A stretch of DNA of 7,684 nucleotides, taken from Acetobacteraceae bacterium. GTDB taxonomy: Bacteria > Pseudomonadota > Alphaproteobacteria > Acetobacterales > Acetobacteraceae. Shown here in pieces: positions 1 through 6,099 of the stretch; positions within the stretch are counted from its first letter, which is position 1; each line of letters opens with the position of its first letter. The notes under the pieces were generated by a model, which worked only from the letters and a program-made list of their open reading frames with translations, did no database searches and was not told where the DNA came from. Location of the stretch: positions 1-7,684 of the forward strand of contig JAIYAI010000220.1 of the NCBI GenBank assembly GCA_027489135.1, read 5' to 3'. The position numbers and the translations under genes were made by a program.

Positions 1-90
1 ATGCAGCCGCGGCAGCATCATCAGGTTCCAGGCGCCGAGCGTCGCCGGCAGCGCCGCCAGCACCAGCGCGATCAGGGCGAGGTCGATCAT
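1..90 (-). CDS. Probable membrane-anchored family 2 glycosyltransferase, N-terminal fragment
   Basis: Only the first 30 codons are in the window; the gene continues past the left edge. The ATG at 90-88 overlaps the TGA of the acyltransferase gene (89-87) as ATGA, and a GGAGG ribosome site at 105-101 lies 10 nt upstream. The visible residues begin MIDLALIALVLAALPATLGA and continue WNLMMLPRLH: a hydrophobic helix of about 24 residues that looks like an uncleaved membrane anchor, followed by a positively charged turn. Family 2 glycosyltransferases of carotenoid clusters (CrtQ type) commonly start with such an anchor before the catalytic domain, and the position after CrtN, CrtP and an acyltransferase fits a carotenoid glycosyltransferase. 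The catalytic domain is not visible, so the function rests on context. Another small membrane protein is possible. Confidence 0.55.
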   Translation of the reverse strand, partial: MIDLALIALVLAALPATLGAWNLMMLPRLH

Positions 91-941
91 CCGCCGCTTA
101 CCTCCCGGGTGACCTGCTGCCGCACCACCTGGGCGTGGCGCGGGTCGAAGCGCTCGCCGCGCAGCAGCGCCCGCAGGTGCCGCCAGGCGTGCCATACGCC
201 GCCCATGCCTTCCTGCCCCTGGACGATGACGCTGCACCGCGCCGGGTCCCGGGCGACGGCGTCCTCGGCCAGGCGGTCCATGGTCGCCTCGATCATCGCG
301 CCGATCCGCGCGGTGCGGGCATCGCGGTCGAGCGCCAGGAGTTCGGCGGCCTGGACCGGCGGGCCGAAGGCGGCGAGCATCTCCGCCGCGCGCTCCGTCC
401 AGAACGGGTATTCCAGCGCCAGCGGGATGACCATGGCCTCCGGCGCCATCTCCGGCAGGCGGGCCACGCCCGGGGCGACGGGCAGAGGGCGTTCGCGCGG
501 ATCGGCGAAGCGGCCCGGCACGTTCATCCAGATCATGTGGTTGGGGTCGGCGAGGACGCCCTGCGCTGTGCGCACGAAGGCGACCGCGCCGCGCGCCGAG
601 CCCATCTCCACCCCGAAGACGCCGAGGCGCTTCATGAAGGGGTAGCGGTCGAGGGCCGCCGCCTCCATCGGGATGAACATCCGCCGTCCCGGGAAGAGCC
701 GGCGCGAGAGCAGCATGAAGGCGACGCCGTCCCACCAGGACGGGTGGTTGGCCAGGATGATCAGCGGCATGCCCGCATCGGGCGCCGCCAGCGCCGCCGG
801 CGGCAGGCCCCAGTGCGGTACCCGCACGGCGCGCATGTGCCGCCCGAAGAAGCGGGTGAACATGAAGTCGAAGAAGGCCATGTGGCGCGCCGAGTAGCGC
901 GCCACGGCCTCCGGCACCGCATCCCGGCGGGGTGCGGTCAT
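87..941 (-). CDS. PlsC-like lysophospholipid-type acyltransferase, probable carotenoid glycoside acyltransferase
   Basis: A 284-residue acyltransferase of the glycerolipid (PlsC/AGPAT) superfamily. The catalytic block I motif NHPSWWDG is at residues 65-72, with H66 and D71 forming HX4D. A second block follows at about 87-113 (MFIPMEAAALDRYPF). The third is NVPGRFADP at 140-148 and the fourth VIPLALEYPFW at 171-181. The usual PEGTRS-like block III is replaced by PGRFADPRERP. There is no clear signal peptide; the short hydrophobic stretches suggest peripheral membrane association. The start at 941 is chosen because GGAG (952-949) lies 7 nt upstream and the gene then begins 4 nt after the CrtP stop; the longer reading to 1034 would overlap CrtP by about 90 bp. 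Its place in the carotenoid operon suggests that it esterifies a fatty acid onto the glycosylated carotenoid, the job done by the unrelated CrtO in Staphylococcus. The family call is secure; the substrate is inferred. Confidence 0.88.
   Translation of the reverse strand: MTAPRRDAVPEAVARYSARHMAFFDFMFTRFFGRHMRAVRVPHWGLPPAALAAPDAGMPLIILANHPSWWDGVAFMLLSRRLFPGRRMFIPMEAAALDRYPFMKRLGVFGVEMGSARGAVAFVRTAQGVLADPNHMIWMNVPGRFADPRERPLPVAPGVARLPEMAPEAMVIPLALEYPFWTERAAEMLAAFGPPVQAAELLALDRDARTARIGAMIEATMDRLAEDAVARDPARCSVIVQGQEGMGGVWHAWRHLRALLRGERFDPRHAQVVRQQVTREVSGG
101..105 (-). promoter_or_regulatory. Ribosome binding site of the left-edge glycosyltransferase gene
   Basis: GGAGG on the minus strand within the acyltransferase C-terminal codons, 10 nt before the ATG at 90. 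It supports the ATGA overlap as a real start for the truncated gene. Confidence 0.6.
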
Positions 942-945
942 GCCA

Positions 946-2529
946 TCACTCCGCGGCGAGCAGCGCGTCGCGCCGGCCGGCCAGTTCCGCCGCGTCCGAC
1001 ATGCCGCGCCCGCCAAGGTCGCGGTCGAGCGCATCCGCCGCGATCCAGCCGCTCATCATCACCATCGGCATGCCGGGGCCCGGATGCGCGGCGCCGCCGC
1101 AGAGGTAGAGGCCCTTCACGGCCTTGCTGCGGTTGCCCGGCTTGAAGGCGCCGAGGAAGGTGCCGTGCGATGCCAGCCCGTAGATCGCGCCGTTCAGCAC
1201 CTTGAAGCGGTTGTGGATGTCGACCGGCGTCATGCGGTCCTCCACCACGATCCGCTCCTCGATGTCCTCGAGCCCCGCGGTGCGCTTGAGCTTGTCGAGG
1301 ATGGTCTGGCGATAGGCCGGGAACAGCTTCGACCAGTCATGGTGCGGGCGGAGATAGGGGGTGTGCACCAGCACGTAGAGCGCCTCGCCGCCCGGGGGCG
1401 CGGAGGTGTCGTCGGAGCAGGAGGTGGCGGCGAGATAGGCGGTCGGGTCGGGTGCGGGCTCGCCGCGCTTGTAGATGGCGTCGAACTCCTCCTCCGCGTC
1501 TCGGGAGAAGACGAAGCAGTGATGCGCCAGGTGGTCGTAGCGCTTGTTCAGGCCGAGATAGAGCACGATGCCGGAGCAGGCGGGCTCGTAGCCCTTCTTG
1601 GCGTAGCGCTCGCCGGTGTCGCCGCCGACCAGTTCCTTGTAGGTGCGGATGGCGTCCATGTTGGAGATGACGGCGTCGCAGGCGATGCGCTCGCCCGACG
1701 CGGTCTTCACCGCCACAACCTTCCCGTTCTGGATGTCGAAGCCCGTCACCTCGGTGTTGGGGCGCAGGTCGGCGCCGTTGTCGGCGGCGAGCTTCGCCAG
1801 CCCCTCGGCCACCGCGCGGGTGCCGCCGACCGGGTACCACACCCCCTCGGTCGCCTGCATGTCGCCGATCGAGCACAGCACCGCCGGCGCCTGGTAGGGG
1901 TTCGATCCGACATACTGGCAGAAATGGTCGAGCATCTGCGCAAGGCGCGCATCCGGCACGTTCTGCCGGATCACCTTCGCCACCGTCTTGCCCATGCGCA
2001 GCGCCATGACGTCGCGCATGGTGTCGGGGTCGAAATTGCTGCGGATGTTGATCGTGTCCGTGATGGTCTCGACCGGCTTCCAGAAGAAGAACTTCTCCGA
2101 GACCTCGTGCAGCTTCTCGGCGATCTGCTGGAAGCGCTTGTAGCCGGCGCCCTGGTTGCCGCCGGCGAAGGCGTCCATTTCGCGCGCCATGGTGTCGACG
2201 TTCTCGCGCAGGTCGATGCGCGTGTTGTCGTCGAAGAAGCAGCGCCACTGCGGATCGAGCCGGATCAGCGGCAATTCCTTCGCCTGTTCCTTGCCGGATT
2301 CCGCATAGATGCGGCGCAGCACGCGCGGCACGGTCAGGATGGTCGGGCCGACGTCGAAGCGCCACTGCCGCCCGTCCTCCGCCGACAGGTTCAGCACGGC
2401 TGCCTTGCCGCCAAGCCATGGATTCTTGTCCAGCAGCGTGACCTTGTGCCCGCGGGCCGAGGCGACGGCCGCTGCCGCCAGCCCACCCAGCCCCGAGCCG
2501 ATCACCACCACATGCGATGCCGATGCCAT
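946..2529 (-). CDS. crtP: CrtP-type carotenoid desaturase/oxidase (diapocarotenoid terminal oxidase family)
   Basis: A 527-residue FAD-dependent carotenoid oxidoreductase. The dinucleotide-binding motif GSGLGG is at residues 11-16 and is followed by an acidic strand end (TLLDKN, 31-36) and GGK (40-42). The substrate region has FDVGPTILTVP (58-68) and LDPQWRCFF (91-99). The C-terminal FAD-binding region is GLYLCGGAAHPGPGMPMV (473-490). From memory, the order PQWR-FF, QYVGSNPYQAPAVL (205-218), ISNMDAIRTYK (288-298), LAHHCFVF (334-341) and NGAIYG (446-451) matches S. aureus CrtP (diaponeurosporene oxidase) better than CrtN or CrtI. It would oxidise terminal methyl groups of a C30 carotenoid to aldehyde or acid. 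GGAGGAG at 2542-2536, 6 nt before the ATG at 2529, selects this start over one 7 codons upstream. The symbol is used in the staphylococcal sense, not the cyanobacterial phytoene desaturase sense. A pure desaturase role cannot be excluded. Confidence 0.88.
   Translation of the reverse strand: MASASHVVVIGSGLGGLAAAAVASARGHKVTLLDKNPWLGGKAAVLNLSAEDGRQWRFDVGPTILTVPRVLRRIYAESGKEQAKELPLIRLDPQWRCFFDDNTRIDLRENVDTMAREMDAFAGGNQGAGYKRFQQIAEKLHEVSEKFFFWKPVETITDTINIRSNFDPDTMRDVMALRMGKTVAKVIRQNVPDARLAQMLDHFCQYVGSNPYQAPAVLCSIGDMQATEGVWYPVGGTRAVAEGLAKLAADNGADLRPNTEVTGFDIQNGKVVAVKTASGERIACDAVISNMDAIRTYKELVGGDTGERYAKKGYEPACSGIVLYLGLNKRYDHLAHHCFVFSRDAEEEFDAIYKRGEPAPDPTAYLAATSCSDDTSAPPGGEALYVLVHTPYLRPHHDWSKLFPAYRQTILDKLKRTAGLEDIEERIVVEDRMTPVDIHNRFKVLNGAIYGLASHGTFLGAFKPGNRSKAVKGLYLCGGAAHPGPGMPMVMMSGWIAADALDRDLGGRGMSDAAELAGRRDALLAAE
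949..952 (-). promoter_or_regulatory. Ribosome binding site of the acyltransferase, inside the end of crtP
   Basis: GGAG on the minus strand abuts the crtP stop codon (948-946) and lies 7 nt before the acyltransferase ATG at 941. The start of one gene is therefore set by the last codons of the other, which favours translational coupling. Confidence 0.6.
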
Positions 2530-2535
2530 AGTCCG

Positions 2536-2542
2536 CTCCTCC
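2536..2542 (-). promoter_or_regulatory. Ribosome binding site that decides the crtP start
   Basis: GGAGGAG on the minus strand, 6 nt before the ATG at 2529. It is a strong anti-16S match. The alternative upstream ATG at 2550 would place this site inside the coding region. Confidence 0.75.
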
Positions 2543-2563
2543 CGGGGCATGCCGCCCCGACGA

Positions 2564-4234
2564 TCAGTCTGCCCCGGAGGTCTTCAGGGGCCCGGCGGCG
2601 CTGCGCGCGCCGCCCGTGGTGATGGGAACGCCGCCGACCATGCTGGCGCGGCGATCCTCGGCGATGATGTCGGGCAACCCGGCCGGGATGGGCGCGAGCC
2701 CCAGATCCTCGGCCAGCAGCGCGGTGCTGATCCGCGCACCCTCGTAGATCACCGGCAGGCCGCTGCCGGGATGCGTGCCGCCGCCGACCAGGTAGAGGCC
2801 CTCGAGCCCCTGGTAGCGGTTGCGCGGCCGGAAGCTGAGCATCTGGCCGAAGTCGTGGCTGAGGTTGAAGGTCGCGCCGTAGCCCACCGCGTAGTCGTCC
2901 AGCCAGCCCTGGGGCGTGAGCATCTTCTCGTAGCGCACGCGCGGCGCGATGTCGGGCAGGCCGATCTCGGCGAGGCGGCGATAGGCCAGCTCGCGATAGC
3001 GCGGCGCCTCGACCGACCAGTCCGTGCCGTGGCGCAGGTTCGGCACCGGGATCAGCATGTAGAGCGTCGAGTGGCCCGGCGGCGCGAGCGTGGGGTCGGT
3101 CGCGGTGCCATGGTGCAGGTAGAAGCTCGGCTTGTCCGGCAGGATGCCGGTCTCGATCTGCCGGAGGTTCTCCTCGTAGCCCTCGGACAGCGCCACCGTG
3201 TGGTGGTGCAGGCCGGGCAGCGTCCCTTCGATGCCGAGGTAGAGCATGAAGGTCGAGCAGGAATAGCGGGCCTTCTCGATCTTCGGGTCCTTCCAGGCGC
3301 CGCGGAGTTCGTTCGGGATCAGCTTCGGCACGGCGCCGGCGAAATCCGCATTCACGATCACGGCATCGGAGGCGTGGTGGGCGCTGCCGGCATCGACGCC
3401 CTTGGCCTGGCGGCCATCGAAGGCCACGCGATCGACCGGGGTGCCATAGCGGAATTCGACGCCGTGGCGCTCCGCGATGCGGGCCATGACCTCGGAGACG
3501 ACGCCGCAGCCGCCCTTGGGGTGCCAGATCCCGTGCTCGTATTCCAGGTAGCTCAGGATGGTGAACATGCTGGGGCAGCGGAACGGGCTCATCCCCAGGT
3601 ACTTGGTCTGGAAGCTGAAGGCGAGGCGCACGCGCGGGTCGCTGAAGTAGCGGCCGAGGTCGTGCATCACCGTGGTGTGCGGCTTCAGCAGCGGCAGGGC
3701 GCGGATCATGTCCCAGCGGCCCATGTCGCGCATGCCTTTGAAGGGCCGCTCCAGCACGGGGCGGAAGGCCGCCAGCTTGCGCCGGTTCTCCTCGATGAAG
3801 GGGCGGAAGCCCTTGGCATCCTGTGGGCAGAGGCCGGCGATGCCGGCTTCCATCCGCGCGATGTCGGGGGTGCATTCCAGCGTGCCGGGGCGGCTGCCCT
3901 CGAAGATCAGGCGATAGAGCGGGTCGAGCTGGATGAGCTCGACTTCCTCCTCCAGCCGGTAGCCGCAGGTCTCGAAGATCTCGGCCAGGATGCGGGGATA
4001 GAGGAAGAAGGTGGGGCCGAGGTCGAAGCTGTAGCCGTCCTCGGTGCGCAGCACGCGGGTGCGGCCGCCGGGCACCTCGTCCTTCTCGAACACGGTGACA
4101 CGGGCGCCGCGGGCGGCGAGCAGCATGGCGGCGGCGAGTCCGCCCGGGCCGGCGCCGACGATGGACACGCGGGGCCGGTTGTTGGCGCCATGCAGGGCGG
4201 GGCCAGGGAGCGGGGCAGAGAGGGAAGCGTTCAT
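2564..4234 (-). CDS. crtN: CrtN/CrtI-type carotenoid desaturase (probable squalene/diapophytoene desaturase)
   Basis: A 556-residue FAD-dependent phytoene/diapophytoene desaturase family protein and the first gene of the carotenoid operon. GAGPGG is at residues 27-32, followed by VTVFEKDEVPGGRTR (46-60) and FDLGPTFFLYP (70-80). A YSCSTFMLYLGI segment lies at 324-335, TDPTLAPPGHSTLYMLIPVP at 379-398, and the C-terminal FAD region YLVGGGTHPGSGLPV at 481-495. From memory, the YSC(S/A)(T/A)F-YLGI, LAP-G and M-TP sections resemble S. aureus CrtN. The probable role is to introduce conjugated double bonds into a C30 backbone; a C40 CrtI role is possible. The start at 4234 has GAAGG (4243-4239) 4 nt upstream and precedes the FAD motif by 26 residues; an upstream in-frame start at 4300 adds an arginine-rich stretch unlike the family. 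About 45 residues (512-556) extend past the usual family end. CrtP starts 34 bp downstream. Confidence 0.88.
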   Translation of the reverse strand: MNASLSAPLPGPALHGANNRPRVSIVGAGPGGLAAAMLLAARGARVTVFEKDEVPGGRTRVLRTEDGYSFDLGPTFFLYPRILAEIFETCGYRLEEEVELIQLDPLYRLIFEGSRPGTLECTPDIARMEAGIAGLCPQDAKGFRPFIEENRRKLAAFRPVLERPFKGMRDMGRWDMIRALPLLKPHTTVMHDLGRYFSDPRVRLAFSFQTKYLGMSPFRCPSMFTILSYLEYEHGIWHPKGGCGVVSEVMARIAERHGVEFRYGTPVDRVAFDGRQAKGVDAGSAHHASDAVIVNADFAGAVPKLIPNELRGAWKDPKIEKARYSCSTFMLYLGIEGTLPGLHHHTVALSEGYEENLRQIETGILPDKPSFYLHHGTATDPTLAPPGHSTLYMLIPVPNLRHGTDWSVEAPRYRELAYRRLAEIGLPDIAPRVRYEKMLTPQGWLDDYAVGYGATFNLSHDFGQMLSFRPRNRYQGLEGLYLVGGGTHPGSGLPVIYEGARISTALLAEDLGLAPIPAGLPDIIAEDRRASMVGGVPITTGGARSAAGPLKTSGAD

Positions 4235-4238
4235 GAGA

Positions 4239-4243
4239 CCTTC
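4239..4243 (-). promoter_or_regulatory. Ribosome binding site of crtN
   Basis: GAAGG on the minus strand, 4 nt before the ATG at 4234. It supports this start over the in-frame ATG at 4300. The spacing is on the short side. Confidence 0.5.
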
Positions 4244-4284
4244 AGAAACCCGTGCGCGCGCAGATGCGACCGGGACGGTGAAAG

Positions 4285-4330
4285 GCAAGGGCGCACGCAC
4301 GGCAGCGTCATGCCTGCGACATTCCCTTGC
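4285..4330 (-). repeat. Nested inverted repeat (possible leader hairpin or attenuator) ahead of crtN
   Basis: The outer arms GCAAGGG (4285-4291) and CCCTTGC (4324-4330) are perfect 7-bp complements. Inside them CGCA-c-GGCA (4296-4304, one bulged c) pairs with TGCCTGCG (4311-4318) around a 6-base loop (4305-4310). The internal gap is 4 nt on one side and 5 on the other. Together these could form a 46-nt hairpin with 15 base pairs, ending 50 nt before the crtN ATG. No run of T follows on either strand, so a simple intrinsic terminator is unlikely; an RNA leader structure or a chance fold in GC-rich DNA are the alternatives. Confidence 0.45.
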
Positions 4331-4369
4331 TGAGCTTGCCCGTCCCGCATCCGTCCGCCTTGCGCCAGT

Positions 4370-6016
4370 TCAAGCCGCCATGAGGTCGAGGACGCTGTCC
4401 GCGGCCTCGATCTCGGCGATGCGGGCCGCGGCACGGGGCAGCAACCGGGCGATGTAGAAGCTGGCGAGCTTCGCGTAGCGGTCGTCGGCCGCTGCCGCGC
4501 GCGCCAGCATCCAGCCGCCGAGAGTCCATCCCGCGGCCTCGAGATAGGCCGCGGCCGAGGCCTGGGCTGCATCCGAACTGGCGGCACCCGTGGTCAGCAT
4601 CCAGTCCGTGGCACGGTCCATGGCATCCGCGGCGGCGGAGAGGCGCGGATCGGCCGCGCGGACTTCCCCGATCAGCCCCTTCATCGTCGCGCCGCCGTCG
4701 CGCAGCAGCTTGCGGCCGATCAGGTCCATCGCCTGGATGCCGTTGGTGCCCTCGTAGATCGGCGCGATGCGCGCATCGCGCAGCACCTGGGCGGCGCCGG
4801 TCTCCTCGACGAAGCCCATGCCGCCATGCACCTGGATGCCGAGGGAGGCGTTGTCGACGCCGCGATCGGTGCACCAGGACTTCACGATGGGGGTCAGCAG
4901 GGCGACGCGGTCATCCGCCGCCTTGTCCTTCATGAGGCGCGCGCGATCCAGCGCCGCCCCGGCCTCCAGCGCCAGCAGGCGGCCCGCCAGCGTCGTCGCG
5001 CGGATCTCCGCCAGCATGCGGGCGACGTCGGGGTGGCGGGAGATGGGCTGGCCGCCCTGCGTCCGCTGTTCCGCGAAGGGCTGGGCCAGCGCCAGGGCAC
5101 GGGCGCCCTGCGCATTGCCCTGCACGCCGACGCCGAGGCGCGCCGCGTTCATCATGGCGAACATGGCGTTGAGGCCCTTGTTCGGCTCGCCGACCATCTC
5201 CGCCTCGGCGCCCTCGAAGAGCATGACGCAGGTGGGGGAGGCGTGGATGCCGAGCTTCTTTTCGATCCCGCCGCAGCGGAGATCGTTGCGCTGCCCGTTG
5301 TCCTTCACCTTCTGCGCGGCGAACAGGGAGATCCCCCGCGTGCCCGGCGGCGCATCGGGCAGCCGCGCCAGGATCAGGTGCAGGGTGTTCGGCGTCATGT
5401 CGTGCTCGCCGAAGGTGATGAAGATCTTCTGGCCCGAAATGGCGTAGCGGCCGTTGCCGAGGGGTTCGGCCTTGGTCCGCACCTGCGACAGGTCCGATCC
5501 CGCCTGGGGCTCGGTCAGGCACATGGTGCCGGTCCATTCGGCGGTGGTCAGCTTGGGCAGCCAGGCGGCCTGCTGCTCCGGCGTGGCGAAGCGATGGATC
5601 GCCTCGATGGCGCCGGCGGTCAGCAAGGGACACAGCATGAAGCTCATGTCCCCCGTGGTCATCAGTTCCTGCACCGCCATCCACAGCGCCTGGGGCAGGT
5701 CCTGCCCGCCGGTCTCGACGCCGTGCGATTCCGCCGGGGCCGCCAGCCCCTGCCACCCGCCCTCGATCCAGGCCTGGTAGCTCTCCTTGTAGGAGGGCGG
5801 CGTACGGACCACGCCGTTCTCGTAGACCGCGCCATGGCGGTCGGCGTGCATGGCATGCGGCCAGAGCTTGTCGCGCGCGAAGCGATCGGCCTCGCCGATG
5901 ATGGCGGCGATGTCCTCCGCGCCGAGGGGGGCGCCGGCGGCGGCGGTCAGGCCGGGCAGGTCGAGAAGGCGCGTGAGGCCGAAGACCATGTCCTCGGCGG
6001 GGGTGGTGGTGGTCAT
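4370..6016 (-). CDS. Acyl-CoA dehydrogenase, large DmdC/FadE-like subfamily
   Basis: A 548-residue flavoprotein that would introduce the alpha-beta double bond into an acyl-CoA, passing electrons to electron-transfer flavoprotein. The N-terminal helical domain spans about 30-160. The FAD/substrate signature LTEPQAGSD is at 167-175, with GQKIFITFGEHD at 195-206. MMNAARLGVGVQG lies at 288-300, and the C-terminal helical domain has QVHGGMGF (395-402) and YEGTNGIQ (421-428). E422 is the expected catalytic base. The insert at about 238-262 and the extra C-terminal helical region (about 440-548) place it with the roughly 590-residue acyl-CoA dehydrogenases that include DmdC (methylmercaptopropionyl-CoA dehydrogenase). 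It is slightly short for that group, mainly at the C-terminus. AGGGA lies 6 nt before the ATG. It is flanked by non-coding gaps on both sides and has its own palindromic operator candidate, so it is probably a single-gene unit. The true acyl substrate cannot be told from sequence. Confidence 0.93.
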   Translation of the reverse strand: MTTTTPAEDMVFGLTRLLDLPGLTAAAGAPLGAEDIAAIIGEADRFARDKLWPHAMHADRHGAVYENGVVRTPPSYKESYQAWIEGGWQGLAAPAESHGVETGGQDLPQALWMAVQELMTTGDMSFMLCPLLTAGAIEAIHRFATPEQQAAWLPKLTTAEWTGTMCLTEPQAGSDLSQVRTKAEPLGNGRYAISGQKIFITFGEHDMTPNTLHLILARLPDAPPGTRGISLFAAQKVKDNGQRNDLRCGGIEKKLGIHASPTCVMLFEGAEAEMVGEPNKGLNAMFAMMNAARLGVGVQGNAQGARALALAQPFAEQRTQGGQPISRHPDVARMLAEIRATTLAGRLLALEAGAALDRARLMKDKAADDRVALLTPIVKSWCTDRGVDNASLGIQVHGGMGFVEETGAAQVLRDARIAPIYEGTNGIQAMDLIGRKLLRDGGATMKGLIGEVRAADPRLSAAADAMDRATDWMLTTGAASSDAAQASAAAYLEAAGWTLGGWMLARAAAADDRYAKLASFYIARLLPRAAARIAEIEAADSVLDLMAA

Positions 6017-6031
6017 GGCGCGTCCCTGGCT

Positions 6032-6047
6032 GTCAAGAATGCTTGAC
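6032..6047. repeat. Second inverted repeat overlapping the palindrome
   Basis: GTCAAG (6032-6037) and CTTGAC (6042-6047) are perfect 6-bp inverted arms around aatg. The right arm shares its TGAC with the left arm of the 15-bp palindrome. The pair could be a second half-site arrangement for the same regulator or a small hairpin in the 5' leader. Confidence 0.4.
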
Positions 6048-6064
6048 GCTGAGCGTCAGGTCTA
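6036..6064 (-). promoter_or_regulatory. Possible promoter of the acyl-CoA dehydrogenase gene
   Basis: On the minus strand TAGACC (6064-6059, 4 of 6 to the -35 consensus) and CATTCT (6041-6036, 3 of 6 to the -10 consensus) are 17 bp apart. The spacer contains the 15-bp palindrome, so a bound repressor would block RNA polymerase. The matches are weak and the call rests mostly on spacing and position. Confidence 0.25.
6044..6058. promoter_or_regulatory. Perfect 15-bp palindrome, probable operator of the acyl-CoA dehydrogenase gene
   Basis: TGACGCTGAGCGTCA has two perfect 7-bp arms around a single central base (6051). It lies 28 bp upstream of the acyl-CoA dehydrogenase ATG. This symmetry is typical of operators bound by dimeric TetR or MerR family regulators, both known to control acyl-CoA catabolic genes. 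The regulator is not in the window, and the family cannot be decided from the site alone. Confidence 0.6.
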
Positions 6065-6099
6065 CTGATCAATTCGTCCGGTGGCGAGCGACCCGGCGG

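Larger units (their letters stand above)
4235..4369 (-). other. Intergenic leader between acyl-CoA dehydrogenase and the carotenoid operon
   Basis: This 135-bp gap separates the acyl-CoA dehydrogenase stop from the crtN start and should hold the carotenoid operon promoter or leader if the operon is transcribed on its own. I see no convincing -35/-10 pair on the minus strand. The only clear structure is a nested inverted repeat at 4285-4330. The stretch nearest crtN (4284-4244) is C-rich and G-poor on the minus strand and has no repeats. Confidence 0.5.

Noticed and set aside
942..1034. Longer start for the acyltransferase (extra 31 residues)
   Set aside because: The extension overlaps the end of crtP by about 90 bp, is Arg/Ala-rich and unlike the family, while the ATG at 941 has a well-placed GGAG.
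940..2622. A 560-codon open frame on the plus strand opposite crtP
   Set aside because: Same shadow effect: no recognisable domain, and it lies entirely opposite a conserved CrtP-type gene.
4235..4284. TTGCCT with a 17-bp spacer to ATCTGC as a crtN promoter
   Set aside because: The -10 match is poor and the -35 overlaps the hairpin arm; not enough to call a promoter.
2309..4333. A 674-codon open frame on the plus strand across both desaturases
   Set aside because: It is antisense to two strongly recognised genes; its translation is Ala/Arg/Val/His-rich with no family motif. Long antisense frames are expected in GC-rich coding DNA.
4826..6046. A 406-codon open frame on the plus strand opposite the acyl-CoA dehydrogenase
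   Set aside because: Its low-complexity Gly/His/Arg/Leu-rich translation mirrors the dehydrogenase codons; there is no independent coding evidence.
6066..6071. TGATCA palindrome near the acyl-CoA dehydrogenase promoter
   Set aside because: A 6-bp palindrome is expected by chance at this frequency and is not part of the longer symmetric element.
6059..6099. Possible terminator after the amine oxidase gene (CCGG-containing short repeats)
   Set aside because: Only 4-bp self-complementary arms with no T tract; too weak to call.
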